A stretch of DNA of 64,000 nucleotides, taken from Ramlibacter tataouinensis TTB310. Lineage in GTDB: Bacteria; Pseudomonadota; Gammaproteobacteria; Burkholderiales; Burkholderiaceae_C. The notes beneath the pieces were generated by a model. The model was not told the origin of the DNA. It worked only from the letters and a program-made list of their open reading frames with translations, and did not search any database. Positions 8,884 through 17,586 of the stretch are shown here, piece after piece; position 1 is the first letter of the stretch, and each line of letters opens with the position of its first letter. The stretch is taken from the NCBI RefSeq assembly GCF_000215705.1, contig NC_015677.1, positions 2,368,001 to 2,432,000 on the forward strand, read 5' to 3'. A program made the position numbers and the translations under genes.

Positions 8884-10014
8884 TTGAGCGCAGCTGCCAA
8901 CGCACCACCACCCGCCCCGGCCCGGGACGCGCGCCTCGCGGCCGCCATGCTCCTGGCCGCCGTGCTCGGCAGCGGCTGCGCCAGTGCAGCCGGCGCTTGC
9001 GACGCGCCATTCGCCGCCTCGCCGCAGTTCGACGCCGACAGCTGCCGCTTCCGCAACCCGCCCAACCCGCATGCGCGCCCCCACAGCAGCGGCTGGCAGA
9101 TCTGGACGCGCATCCTGCTGGAGAAGAAGCAGGGCACGGTGCCGGTCGACCCCATCCCGGTGCGGCGGCTCGACCGCGCCGCGCTGGACGCGCTGGATGC
9201 GGGCGCCAGCCACATCGTCCGGCTCGGGCACTCGTCGCACCTGCTGAAGCTGCGCGGGCGGTGGTGGCTGATCGACCCGGTGTTCGGCGAGCGCGCCTCG
9301 CCGTTCTCGTTCGCCGGCCCGCTGCGCTTCCATCCGCCGCCGCTGGCGCTGGCCGACGTGCCGCCCATCGACGGCCTGGTGCTCTCTCACGACCACTACG
9401 ACCACCTGGACGTGGTGACCATCGAGGCGCTGAAGGAGCGCGTGCAGCGCTACTACGTGCCGCTGGGCGTGGGCGAGCGGCTGCGCCGCTGGGGCATCCC
9501 GGCCGAGCGCATCCAGGAGATGGACTGGTGGCAGCAGGCGCGCGCCGGCGAGGTGACGCTGACGGCCGCGCCGGCGCACCACTTCTCCGGCCGCACGCTG
9601 TGGGACCGCGACAGCACGCTGTGGGCCTCGTGGGCCCTCGACAGCGGCGGCGAGCGCATCTTCTACAGCGGCGACACCGGCTACCACCCCGCGTTCGGCG
9701 AGATCGGCCGGCGGCTCGGCCCCTTTGCCATCGCGCTGATGGAGAACGGCGCCTACAACCCGCGCGACTGGCCCTCGTCGCACATGGTGCCCGAGGAGAC
9801 GGTGCGGGCCTTCAAGGACCTGGGCGCGCGAACGCTGTACCTGGTGCACAACAGCACCTTCGACCTGGCCTTCCATCCCTGGCGCGAGCCGCTGGACCGG
9901 GTAGCGGACATCGCCGAACGCGAGGGCCTGGCCCTGGCCACGCCGGAGATCGGGGAGGTGCTGACTCTGGGCAGGCCGCGGACCAACCATCGGTGGTGGA
10001 AGGATCTGCGTTAG
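8884..10014 (+). CDS. Exported metallo-beta-lactamase-fold hydrolase (NAPE-PLD/UlaG-like)
   Basis: About 376 aa. The metal motif LSHDHYDHLD, a later APAHH histidine pair, SGDTGYHP and the C-terminal LVHNSTFDLAFHPWREP match the NAPE-PLD/UlaG-like branch of the MBL fold, whose members hydrolyse phosphodiesters or lactones. A hydrophobic N-terminus ending in LGSGCAS points to export, perhaps as a lipoprotein. Three in-frame starts exist (ATG 8818, TTG 8884, ATG 8947). TTG 8884 has GAGGA at good spacing and puts two arginines before the hydrophobic stretch. Divergent from phnC; a role in phosphonate or phosphodiester use is possible but unproven. Confidence 0.75.
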   Translation: MSAAANAPPPAPARDARLAAAMLLAAVLGSGCASAAGACDAPFAASPQFDADSCRFRNPPNPHARPHSSGWQIWTRILLEKKQGTVPVDPIPVRRLDRAALDALDAGASHIVRLGHSSHLLKLRGRWWLIDPVFGERASPFSFAGPLRFHPPPLALADVPPIDGLVLSHDHYDHLDVVTIEALKERVQRYYVPLGVGERLRRWGIPAERIQEMDWWQQARAGEVTLTAAPAHHFSGRTLWDRDSTLWASWALDSGGERIFYSGDTGYHPAFGEIGRRLGPFAIALMENGAYNPRDWPSSHMVPEETVRAFKDLGARTLYLVHNSTFDLAFHPWREPLDRVADIAEREGLALATPEIGEVLTLGRPRTNHRWWKDLR

Positions 10015-10053
10015 ATAGTGTTCTCTTCTTGCGCTTCGCGGGTGGGCGGCACG

Positions 10054-10130
10054 GGGCGCCCTCCTCCGCTCATGTCCCCCGGGGCGGCTGCGCCGCCCCT
10101 CCTCCTTTACTTCGCTGCGGCGGGCACCCC
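10054..10130 (+). repeat. Hairpin element, copy 1 (conserved flanks, variable palindromic core)
   Basis: A 77-bp unit of conserved flank CGCTCATGTCCCCC, a perfect hairpin core GGGGCGGC-TGC-GCCGCCCC, then conserved flank CTCCTCCTTTACTTCGCT ending in GGGCACCCC. It lies in inverted orientation to a second copy 73 bp to the right, between two convergent genes. The flanks match copy 2 almost base for base while the core differs completely in sequence but not in shape. It may act as a transcription terminator or be a mobile extragenic palindrome. Confidence 0.75.
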
Positions 10131-10203
10131 GCACCGCCCACCCGCTACGGCTGACGGCGCGCGACCGCGGAACGCCCGCTCGCACCGCAGGATTCGGTGG
10201 CTG

Positions 10204-10283
10204 GGGTGCCCTGCGTAGCGAAGTAAAGGAGGAGGTCAGGGCATCGCCCTGACCGGGGGACATGAGCGGAGCAGGGCGCCCCG
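10204..10283 (-). repeat. Hairpin element, copy 2 (inverted relative to copy 1)
   Basis: Read on the minus strand, this copy starts GGGGCGCCCTGCTCCGCTCA, continues with the shared flank, then has its own core GGTCAGGGC-GAT-GCCCTGACC (9-bp perfect stem), then the shared CTCCTCCTTTACTTCGCT flank and GGGCACCCC. Together the two copies form a long inverted repeat of about 230 bp between the MBL-fold gene and the sulfate-binding gene, well placed to stop transcription from both sides. Confidence 0.75.
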
Positions 10284-10329
10284 GCCGCCGAATCTCGCCA
10301 ACCAAGCCAGAGCGCGAATACCAACGAGA

Positions 10330-11343
10330 CTACTTGCGCGTGTAGATCTGGTCGAACACGCCGCCGTCGGCGAAGTGCTCCCTGGCCACCTTGTCCCAGC
10401 CGCCGAAGGCCTGGGCGATGGTGAACAGCGGCAGCTTGGGGAACCGGGACGAGTACCTGGCCTGGGCCTGGGTCGACACCGGACGGTAGAAGTGCTTGCC
10501 GATGAGGTCCTGCGCCTCCTCGGTGTACAGGTACTTGAGGTAGGCCTCGGCCACGGCCCGCGTGCCCTTGCGGTCCACGTTGCGGTCCACCACCGCCACC
10601 GGGGGCTCGGCCAGGATGGAGGCCGAGGGATAGACCACGTCCACCCTGGAGCCGAATTCCTTTTCCAGCAGGTAGGCCTCGTTCTCCCAGGAGACGAACA
10701 CGTCGCCCTGGTTGCGCTGGGCGAAGGTGACCGAGGAGCCGCGCGCCCCGGTGTCCAGCACCGGCACGTTGCCGTACAGCCGGGCGACGAAGTCCCGGGC
10801 CTGGGCCTCGCCGCCGTACTTGCGCCGGGCCCATTCCCAGGCCGCCAGGTAGTTCCAGCGCGCGCCGCCCGAGGTCTTGGGGTTGGGCGTGATCACGCCG
10901 ATGCCGGGCTTGACCAGGTCGTCCCAGTCGCGGATTGCCTTGGGGTTGCCCTGACGCACCACCAGCACGATGGTGGATGTGTAGGGCGAGGCATTGTTCG
11001 GCAGGCGCTTCTGCCAGTCCCTGGCCAGCCAGTTGCCGTTGGCGTGCAGGGCGTCGATGTCGCCGGCCAGGCCCAGCGTCACCACGTCGGCCTCCAGCCC
11101 GTCGATCACCGAGCGCGCCTGCTTGCCCGAGCCGCCGTGCGACTGCTTGATGGCCACGTCCTGGCCGGTGCCGGCCTTCCAGTGCCGCGCGAAGGCGCGG
11201 TTGATGTCCACGTAGAGCTCGCGCGTGGGATCGTAGGAGACGTTGAGCAGGGCCACGGCCGGCTGGGCCCCGGCCTTCAGGGACAAGGCGCTGCCCAGGG
11301 CGGCGGCCAGGGGAATCTTGATAAAGTCGCGACGCAGGCTCAT
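10330..11343 (-). CDS. sbp: Sulfate/thiosulfate ABC transporter periplasmic binding protein
   Basis: 337 aa. Family features of Sbp/CysP are clear: [13 protein letters not shown] near the mature N-terminus, [17 protein letters not shown], and [18 protein letters not shown], the residues that hold sulfate. The N-terminus (LRRDFIK followed by a hydrophobic stretch) resembles a twin-arginine signal, unusual for this family. It brings sulfate to a CysTWA transporter, but no permease or ATPase gene is adjacent. The divergent upstream gap contains a TTATCCGCATAA palindrome shared with cysI. Confidence 0.93.
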   Translation of the reverse strand: MSLRRDFIKIPLAAALGSALSLKAGAQPAVALLNVSYDPTRELYVDINRAFARHWKAGTGQDVAIKQSHGGSGKQARSVIDGLEADVVTLGLAGDIDALHANGNWLARDWQKRLPNNASPYTSTIVLVVRQGNPKAIRDWDDLVKPGIGVITPNPKTSGGARWNYLAAWEWARRKYGGEAQARDFVARLYGNVPVLDTGARGSSVTFAQRNQGDVFVSWENEAYLLEKEFGSRVDVVYPSASILAEPPVAVVDRNVDRKGTRAVAEAYLKYLYTEEAQDLIGKHFYRPVSTQAQARYSSRFPKLPLFTIAQAFGGWDKVAREHFADGGVFDQIYTRK

Positions 11344-11431
11344 GGGGGATCCGCACTCGGTGCTGTTGGGGTCGATGCGGCGGATTCTGGAAGCCACTCT
11401 CCGCAACTGGAACGATCGAGTTGTCAGTTGT

Positions 11432-11443
11432 TTATCCGCATAA
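11432..11443. promoter_or_regulatory. Palindrome TTATCCGCATAA, candidate CysB-type site (sbp/yggX)
   Basis: The 130-bp gap between the divergent sbp and yggX genes holds TTATCCGCATAA, a palindrome of form TTATnCGnATAA. The same form (TTATCCGAATAA) is found before cysI. LysR-type sulfur regulators such as CysB bind AT-rich imperfect palindromes, so a shared sulfur-control site is a reasonable inference. It lies about 89 bases before the sbp start. Confidence 0.45.
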
Positions 11444-11473
11444 GCTAATCAGACACCTACCACAGGAGCCGCC

Positions 11474-11746
11474 GTGGCCCGTACCGTCCAATGCATCAAG
11501 CTCGGCCGCGAAGCCGAGGGCCTGGATTTCCCGCCCTACCCTGGCGAGCTGGGCAAGCGCATCTACAACAGCGTGAGCAAGGAAGCCTGGGCCGCCTGGC
11601 TCAAGCAGCAGACCATGCTGGTCAACGAGAACCGCCTGAACCTGGCGGACCAGCGCGCCCGCGAGTACCTCAAGCGCCAGATGGAAAACCATTTCTTCGG
11701 CAGCGGCGCCGACACCGCGGCGGGCTACGTGCCGCCCAGCGCCTAG
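11474..11746 (+). CDS. yggX: Fe(2+)-trafficking / oxidative-damage protection protein YggX
   Basis: 90 aa, the normal size. The sequence begins [20 protein letters not shown], with the conserved Cys7 of the YggX family, and contains [22 protein letters not shown]. It is a small cytoplasmic protein linked to iron trafficking and protection of Fe-S clusters. Translation starts at a GTG (11474) with CAGGAG upstream; no ATG gives a full-length protein. The gene lies next to Fe-S-dependent sulfur enzymes and 7 bp before mnmC. Confidence 0.95.
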   Translation: MARTVQCIKLGREAEGLDFPPYPGELGKRIYNSVSKEAWAAWLKQQTMLVNENRLNLADQRAREYLKRQMENHFFGSGADTAAGYVPPSA

Positions 11747-11753
11747 CGCACGC

Positions 11754-13598
11754 ATGGCCGAGCCGGTCGAGTGGGTGGACGGCACGCCGCGCAGCAGCCG
11801 CTGGGCCGACGTCTACCGCAGCGCCTCCGGCGGCCTGGAGCAGGCACTGCAGGTGTTCCTGGGCGGCTGCGGCCTGCCGGCCGCCTGGGCCGGCCAGCGC
11901 CAGTGGCGCATCCTGGAGACCGGCTTCGGCCTGGGCCTGAATTTCCTGGCGGCCTGGCAGGCCTGGCGCGACGACGCGCGGCGGCCGGGCCTGCTGCACT
12001 TCGCCTCCATCGAGGGCTTCCCGGTCGCGGCCGCCGACCTGCTGCGCAGCGCCCGGGCCCACCGGGACCTGCAGCCGCTGGCCGATGAACTGGCGGCCCA
12101 GTGGTGGGGCTTAGTGCCCGGCGTGCACCGGCTGGTGTTCGAGGGCGGCCGCGTCACGCTCACCCTGTGCGTGGGCGACGTCGGCCAGATGCTGCGCGAG
12201 CTGGCCTTCGCCGCCGATTCGGTGTTCCTGGACGGCTTCAGCCCGGCGCGCAACCCCGCTATGTGGGCCCCGCCCACCCTGCAGGCGGTGGCACGGCTGT
12301 GCCGGCCCGGCACCCGCCTGGCGACCTGGACGGCGGCCGGCCAGGTGCGGCAGGACCTGGCGGCCTGCGGCTTCGAGGTGACGCGCGCCGAAGGCCTGCC
12401 GCCCAAGCGGCACCGGTTGGAAGCCCGCTACCGCCCGGGCGATGGCGATGGATCCGGCCCGGACATTCCCGGCCCCGGCAGCTGCATCGTCGTGGGCGGC
12501 GGCCTGGCCGGCGCGGCGGCCGCGGCCTCGCTGGCCCGCCGCGGCTGGCAGGTGCAGGTGCTGGATGCGGCGCCGGAGCCGGCGGCCGGCGCCTCGTCCC
12601 TGCCCGCCGGGCTGATGGCGCCCCATGTGTCGGCCGACGACAACCTGCTGTCGCGCCTGTCGCGCTGCGGCGTGCGCATCAGCCTGCAGCAGGCGCGGGC
12701 CCTGCTGCGCGAAGGCCAGGACTGGGCACCCAGCGGCGCGCTGGAGCGGCGCGCCAAGCCCTGGGCCGCGCACGCCTCGGTCCAGGACTTCGCCCACGAC
12801 TGGAGCCACGCGGCCGAGCCGGCGCGCAAGCGCGAGGGCCTGCTGGCCGAGAGCGTGCCGGCGGTCTGGCATGCGCGCGCCGCCTGGATCCAGCCGGCGG
12901 CCCTGGTGCGGGCCTGGCTGGCCCAGCCCGGCATCCGCTGGCGCGGCGGCCACCGGGTGGCCGGCCTGCACCGGACGGCGCAGGGCTGGCAGGCGCAGGA
13001 CGCGCAGGGCGGCGTGCTCGCCGAAGGCGCCGTGGCCGTGCTGGCGGCTGCCCTGGGCAGTGCGGCTCTGGCGAGTGGCCGGCTGTGGCTGCAGCCGGTG
13101 CGCGGCCAGGTGTCCTGGGCGCCGCAGGCGCCCGGCCTGCCGCTGCCGCCCTTTGCGCTCAACGGCAACGGCCATTTCCTGCCAGCCGTGCCCACGCCCG
13201 AAGGTCCCGCCTGGATGACCGGCTCGACCTATGGCCGGGGCGACACCGACCTGCAGCCGCGCCCGGCCGACCACGGGCTCAATCTCGACCGGCTGCAGGC
13301 GCTGTCGCCGGCGCTGGGCCTGGCCCTGGCGCCGGCCTTTGCCGCCGGCCGCGTGCGCGCCTGGACCGGCGTGCGCTGCGCCAGCCACGACCGGCGCCCG
13401 CTGGTGGGCGAGCTGGCGCCCGGCCTGTGGGTCAGCACCGCCATGGGCTCGCGCGGGCTGACCTTCGCCGCCCTGAGCGGCGAGCTGCTGGCCGCGCGCC
13501 TGCATGCCGAGCCGCTGCCGCTGGCCCAGGGCCTGGCAGCCGGGCTGGACGTGGCCCGGCAGCAGGCGCCCGCGCCCTTATCCGGCATCAGCTCATGA
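11754..13598 (+). CDS. mnmC: Bifunctional tRNA mnm5U34 methyltransferase / FAD oxidoreductase MnmC
   Basis: 614 aa. The N-terminal part (about 1-230) is a SAM methyltransferase, with ETGFGLGLNFLAAW and the catalytic-region DGFSPARNPAMW. The C-terminal part (about 245-600) is a DAO-type FAD enzyme that begins with IVVGGGLAGAAAAASLARRG and ends with AMGSRGLTFAALSGELLAA. It converts cmnm5U to nm5U and then to mnm5(s2)U in the wobble position of tRNA. The ATG at 11754 follows yggX by 7 bp and the two are likely co-transcribed. Cytoplasmic; full length. Confidence 0.95.
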   Translation: MAEPVEWVDGTPRSSRWADVYRSASGGLEQALQVFLGGCGLPAAWAGQRQWRILETGFGLGLNFLAAWQAWRDDARRPGLLHFASIEGFPVAAADLLRSARAHRDLQPLADELAAQWWGLVPGVHRLVFEGGRVTLTLCVGDVGQMLRELAFAADSVFLDGFSPARNPAMWAPPTLQAVARLCRPGTRLATWTAAGQVRQDLAACGFEVTRAEGLPPKRHRLEARYRPGDGDGSGPDIPGPGSCIVVGGGLAGAAAAASLARRGWQVQVLDAAPEPAAGASSLPAGLMAPHVSADDNLLSRLSRCGVRISLQQARALLREGQDWAPSGALERRAKPWAAHASVQDFAHDWSHAAEPARKREGLLAESVPAVWHARAAWIQPAALVRAWLAQPGIRWRGGHRVAGLHRTAQGWQAQDAQGGVLAEGAVAVLAAALGSAALASGRLWLQPVRGQVSWAPQAPGLPLPPFALNGNGHFLPAVPTPEGPAWMTGSTYGRGDTDLQPRPADHGLNLDRLQALSPALGLALAPAFAAGRVRAWTGVRCASHDRRPLVGELAPGLWVSTAMGSRGLTFAALSGELLAARLHAEPLPLAQGLAAGLDVARQQAPAPLSGISS

Positions 13599-13634
13599 CC
13601 GGCCGCAGGGCCGCGCCAGCCTTGGCGTATATGC

Positions 13635-13646
13635 TTATCCGAATAA
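13635..13646. promoter_or_regulatory. Palindrome TTATCCGAATAA, candidate CysB-type site before cysI
   Basis: The 106-bp gap before cysI contains TTATCCGAATAA, followed by AT-rich sequence (AATAAAAAAATCG) that stands out from the GC-rich surroundings. It shares the form TTATnCGnATAA with the site before sbp. It lies about 60 bases before the cysI ATG, a normal activator distance. Inferred to be the sulfur-limitation control site of the cys operon. Confidence 0.5.
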
Positions 13647-13704
13647 AGCGCGAATAAAAAAATCGTTTGTTTCCATAAAGACCCTCCTTAGAGTCCCACC
13701 CCTC

Positions 13705-15531
13705 ATGTACCACTACACCGAGTTCGACAAGCACTTCGTGCGCGCCCGTGCGGCCCAGTACCGCGACCAGCTGGAGCGCTGGCAGGCTGGCAGGCTCACG
13801 GACGACGAGTTCCGGCCGCTGCGCCTGCAGAACGGCTGGTACATCCAGCGCTATGCGCCCATGCTGCGCATCGCCGTGCCCTATGGCGACATCTCCAGCA
13901 CCCAGCTGCGCACGCTGGCGAAGATCGCCCGCGAGTACGACCAGCCCGATGCCGAGCTGCTGCGCCAGGCGCAGGACAAGCAGCTGGCCCTGGGCGAGGT
14001 GCCGGTGCCCGGCGGCACGCCGGTGGCGACGCGGCTCAAGCACGGCTACGGCCACTTCACCACCCGCACCAACGTCCAGTTCAACTGGATCCCGATCGAC
14101 AAGTCCGCCGAGGTGATGGAGCTGCTGGCCGGCGTGGACATGCACGGCATCCAGACCAGCGGCAACACCATCCGCAACATCACCACCGACGAGCTGGCCG
14201 GCATCGCGGTCGACGAGGTGGCCGACCCGCGGCCCTTTGCCGAGATCCTGCGCCAGTGGAGCACCCTGCACCCGGAATTCGCCTTCCTGCCGCGCAAGTT
14301 CAAGGTGGCACTCAACGGCACGAAGGAAGACCGGGCCGCGCTGGGCTGGTACGACATCGGCCTGCAGCTGGTGAGGAACGAGGCCGGCGAGCTGGGCTTC
14401 AAGGTGCTGGTGGGCGGCGGAATGGGCCGCACGCCCATCATCGGCACCGTGGTGCGCGCCTTCCTGCCGTGGCAGCACCTGCTGAACTATGTGGAGGCCT
14501 GCATCCGGGTCTACAACGAGTACGGCCGCCGCGACAACCTGTGGAAGGCACGCATCAAGATCCTGGTGAAGGCCGAGGGCCAGCGCTACATCGACAAGGT
14601 TGAGGAGGAATTCCGCGCCATCGTCGAGCGCGACGGCGCGCCGCACACCCTGACCCAGGCCGAGTACGACCGGGTGGCCGCGTCCATCGTGGCGCCGGCC
14701 CTGAAGGCGGTGGCGCGCAAGGGCGCCGACGCGCAGGTGCACCAGATCGTGCGTGCCGACGCCGAGGCCGACCCGCTGTACCGCCGCTGGCTGGAGCGCA
14801 ACGTGCGAGCGCACAAGAACCCGCAGCTGCGTGCGGTGACGCTGTCGTTCAAGCGCCTGGGCTACGCGCCCGGCGACGCCACCGCCGAGCAGATGGAGTT
14901 CGCCGCCGACCTGGCCGAGCGCTTCTCGGCCGGCGAGGCGCGCCTGACCCACGAGCAGAACCTGCTGCTGCCCTGGGTGCACCAGGACGACCTGCCGCAG
15001 CTGTGGGCGGCCGCCCGCAAGGCCGGCCTGGCCAAGCCCAACATCGGCCTGCTGACCGACATGATCGCCTGCCCGGGCGGGGACTTCTGCTCGCTGGCCA
15101 ACGCGCGCTCGCTGCCGATCGCCGAGGCCATCACCCAGCGCTACCAGGACCTGGACGAGGAGTTCGACCTGGGCGACATCCGCCTGAACATCTCGGGCTG
15201 CATCAACTCCTGCGGCCACCACCACGCCGGCCACATCGGCATCCTGGGCGTCGACAAGGACGGCAAGGAGTGGTACCAGGTCACCCTGGGCGGCAGCGAC
15301 GGCACCGACCTCTCCGGCCCTGCGACGCCGGGCAAGGTGGTGGGCCCGTCCTTCTCCGCCGCCGAGGTGCCGGTGGTGATCGAAGCCGTGCTCGACACCT
15401 ACCGCCGCGAGCGCCAGGCCGGCGGCGACGGCAGGTCCGAAACCTTCACCGCCACGCTCAAGCGCGTGGGCATCGAGCCGTTCAAGGCCGCCGCCAACGG
15501 CGCCCGCTTCGTGGAACGGGAGACCGCATGA
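13705..15531 (+). CDS. cysI: Nitrite/sulfite reductase, siroheme/[4Fe-4S] hemoprotein (CysI type)
   Basis: 608 aa. It reduces sulfite to sulfide with six electrons. It has two repeats of the ferredoxin-like/siroheme fold. The cluster and siroheme cysteines are C456-x5-C462 and C499-x3-C503 (CPGGDFC and CINSCGHHHAGHIG). The start MYHYTEFDKHFV at ATG 13705 is the standard N-terminus; an upstream extension in frame belongs to mnmC. No cysJ flavoprotein follows, so electrons probably come from ferredoxin; fdxA and its reductase lie 3.4 kb downstream. First gene of the cys operon. Confidence 0.93.
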   Translation: MYHYTEFDKHFVRARAAQYRDQLERWQAGRLTDDEFRPLRLQNGWYIQRYAPMLRIAVPYGDISSTQLRTLAKIAREYDQPDAELLRQAQDKQLALGEVPVPGGTPVATRLKHGYGHFTTRTNVQFNWIPIDKSAEVMELLAGVDMHGIQTSGNTIRNITTDELAGIAVDEVADPRPFAEILRQWSTLHPEFAFLPRKFKVALNGTKEDRAALGWYDIGLQLVRNEAGELGFKVLVGGGMGRTPIIGTVVRAFLPWQHLLNYVEACIRVYNEYGRRDNLWKARIKILVKAEGQRYIDKVEEEFRAIVERDGAPHTLTQAEYDRVAASIVAPALKAVARKGADAQVHQIVRADAEADPLYRRWLERNVRAHKNPQLRAVTLSFKRLGYAPGDATAEQMEFAADLAERFSAGEARLTHEQNLLLPWVHQDDLPQLWAAARKAGLAKPNIGLLTDMIACPGGDFCSLANARSLPIAEAITQRYQDLDEEFDLGDIRLNISGCINSCGHHHAGHIGILGVDKDGKEWYQVTLGGSDGTDLSGPATPGKVVGPSFSAAEVPVVIEAVLDTYRRERQAGGDGRSETFTATLKRVGIEPFKAAANGARFVERETA

Positions 15532-15908
15532 TCAAGATCATCGCCGCCGGCGCCGCCGCGCCGCAAGACGACAAGCTGAACGTCCTGGTGCTGGCCAACG
15601 ACGCCGACCCGCTGGCCGCGCCGCTGGACGGCGTGGACTGCGTCGAGCTGAACTTCCCTAAGTTCACCGACGGCCGCGCCTTCACCCAGGCCCGCCTGCT
15701 GCGCCAGCGGCGCGGCTTCACCGGCGACATCCGCGCCACCGGCGACGTGCTGATCGACCAGCTGGTGCAGATGTGGCGCACCGGCTTCTCCAGCGCAGTG
15801 CTCAAGGAAGGCAAGGACCCGGCCGACGCCGAACGCCAGTTCGCCCGCTACGCCGCCTTCTACCAAGGCGACGCCGTGGTGCCGCAGCCGCGGTTCGCGC
15901 GGGGCTGA
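15528..15908 (+). CDS. DUF934 protein, companion of sulfite reductase
   Basis: 126 aa. DUF934 proteins are encoded next to this kind of sulfite reductase in many proteobacteria, and a role in sulfite reduction is assumed, but no reaction is proven. The typical segment VELNFPKFTDGRAFTQARLLR and the following DIRATGDVLIDQL are present. There are no cysteine clusters, so it is not itself an Fe-S protein. ATGA overlap with cysI; cysH follows after 4 bp. Confidence 0.88.
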   Translation: MIKIIAAGAAAPQDDKLNVLVLANDADPLAAPLDGVDCVELNFPKFTDGRAFTQARLLRQRRGFTGDIRATGDVLIDQLVQMWRTGFSSAVLKEGKDPADAERQFARYAAFYQGDAVVPQPRFARG

Positions 15909-15912
15909 CCGC

Positions 15913-16653
15913 ATGGGCGCCATCGACCTGCACGCGCGGGCGTCCAAGGATTTCGACGCCAGGCTGGCCGAGACCCAGGCGCTGCTGGTCCAGGCGGCGG
16001 CCGGATACCGACCGCTGACCCAGGCCTCCAGCCTGGGCGCGGAGGACGTGGTGATCACCCACCTGATCCACCGGCTGGCACTGGACATCCCGGTGTTCGT
16101 ATTGGACACCGGTCTGCTGCATGCCGAGACGCTGGCGCTGCTGGAACGCACGAAGGCGATTTCCCGCGCGCCGGTCACCGTCTACCAGCCGGTGCAGGAG
16201 TCCGTGGTGCAGTTCGTCGGCCGCGAAGGCCAGGAAGCCATGTACCGCAGCATCGAGCTGCGCAAGGCCTGCTGCCAGATCCGCAAGGTCGAGCCGCTGG
16301 AGCGCGCCCTGGCCGGCCAGAAGGCCTGGATCACCGGCCTGCGCCGCGAGCAGTCGGCCGCGCGCGCCGAGGTGCCGCTGGTCGACGCCGGCGAGGCCCG
16401 CGTCAAGTTCAACCCCCTGGCCAACTGGACCTGGGGCGACGTCTGGCACTACATCGCCGCCCACGGCGTGGACTACCACCCGCTGCACGACCGGTTCTAC
16501 CCCAGCATAGGCTGCGCGCCCTGCACCCGGGCCATCAGCCTGGGCGAAGACTTCCGCGCCGGCCGCTGGTGGTGGGAAGCGGACCAGGAAGGGGGAGCCG
16601 CCAAGGAATGCGGCCTGCACGTGAAGAAGAAGGACGAGGTCACCACGGCATGA
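15913..16653 (+). CDS. cysH: Assimilatory adenylylsulfate (APS) reductase CysH
   Basis: 246 aa. It reduces APS to sulfite and AMP with thioredoxin or glutathione. The [4Fe-4S] ligand cysteines C120-C121 and C201-x2-C204, absent from PAPS-type enzymes, are present. The catalytic cysteine is C233 in KECGLH. The N-terminal SSLGAEDVVITHLI is the PP-loop-like nucleotide site. The cluster identifies it as an APS rather than PAPS reductase, which agrees with the lack of an APS kinase here. Its stop overlaps the cysD start (ATGA). Confidence 0.94.
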   Translation: MGAIDLHARASKDFDARLAETQALLVQAAAGYRPLTQASSLGAEDVVITHLIHRLALDIPVFVLDTGLLHAETLALLERTKAISRAPVTVYQPVQESVVQFVGREGQEAMYRSIELRKACCQIRKVEPLERALAGQKAWITGLRREQSAARAEVPLVDAGEARVKFNPLANWTWGDVWHYIAAHGVDYHPLHDRFYPSIGCAPCTRAISLGEDFRAGRWWWEADQEGGAAKECGLHVKKKDEVTTA

Positions 16654-17582
16654 ACGCAAGAGCCGAACCGCAGCTGCTGGGCCAGCTGAGCAACCGCCAC
16701 CTGGACGCGCTGGAGGAGGAGGCCATCTTCGTGCTGCGCGAAGTGGCGGCCGCCTTCGAGCGGCCCACCCTGCTGTTCTCCGGCGGCAAGGACTCGCTGG
16801 TGCTGCTGCGGTGCGCGGAAAAGGCCTTCGGCGCCGGCCGTATCCCCTACCCGCTGCTGATGATCGACACCGGCCACAACTTCCCCGAGGTCACGCAGTT
16901 CCGCGACCAGCGCGCCAGGGAGCTGGGCGCCGAGCTGATCGTGCGCAGCGTGGAAGACTCGATGAAGCGCGGCACGGTGCGCCTGGCGCACCCGGGCGAG
17001 TCGCGCAACGTGCACCAGTCGGTGACGCTGCTGGAGGCGATCGAGGAGTTCCGCTTCGACGCACTGATCGGCGGCGCCCGGCGCGACGAGGAGAAGGCGC
17101 GCGCCAAGGAGCGCATCTTCTCGCACCGCGACGGCTTCGGCCAGTGGCAGCCCAAGGCTCAGCGGCCCGAGCTGTGGACGCTGTTCAACACGCGCCTGGC
17201 GCCCGGCGAGCATTTCCGCGTGTTCCCCATCTCCAACTGGACCGAGCTGGACGTGTGGCAGTACATCGAGCGCGAAGCGATCGAGCTGCCCTCGATCTAC
17301 TACGCGCACCAGCGCCCGGTGGTCGAGCGCCGCGGCCTGCTGGTGCCGGTGACCGAGCTCACCCCGCCGCGCGAGGGCGAAGAGGTGATCACGCGCACGG
17401 TGCGCTTTCGCACCGTGGGCGACATCACCTGCACCTGCCCCGTGGAAAGCCCCGCGGCCAACGCCGCCCAGGTGGTGCTCGAAACCCTGTCGGTCGAGGT
17501 GAGCGAACGCGGCGCCACGCGCATGGACGACAAGACCTCCGAGGCCTCGATGGAAAAGCGCAAGAAAGACGGCTACTTCTGA
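16650..17582 (+). CDS. cysD: Sulfate adenylyltransferase small subunit CysD
   Basis: 310 aa. Catalytic subunit of ATP sulfurylase, forming APS from sulfate and ATP. The PP-loop SGGKDSLVLL lies near residues 44-53, and IGGARRDEEKARAKER and FPISNWTELDVWQYI are family motifs. It needs the GTPase CysN, encoded 4 bp downstream. The start at 16650 overlaps the cysH stop and removes an in-frame extension that runs back into cysH. Cytoplasmic. Confidence 0.95.
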   Translation: MNARAEPQLLGQLSNRHLDALEEEAIFVLREVAAAFERPTLLFSGGKDSLVLLRCAEKAFGAGRIPYPLLMIDTGHNFPEVTQFRDQRARELGAELIVRSVEDSMKRGTVRLAHPGESRNVHQSVTLLEAIEEFRFDALIGGARRDEEKARAKERIFSHRDGFGQWQPKAQRPELWTLFNTRLAPGEHFRVFPISNWTELDVWQYIEREAIELPSIYYAHQRPVVERRGLLVPVTELTPPREGEEVITRTVRFRTVGDITCTCPVESPAANAAQVVLETLSVEVSERGATRMDDKTSEASMEKRKKDGYF

Positions 17583-17586
17583 CCCC

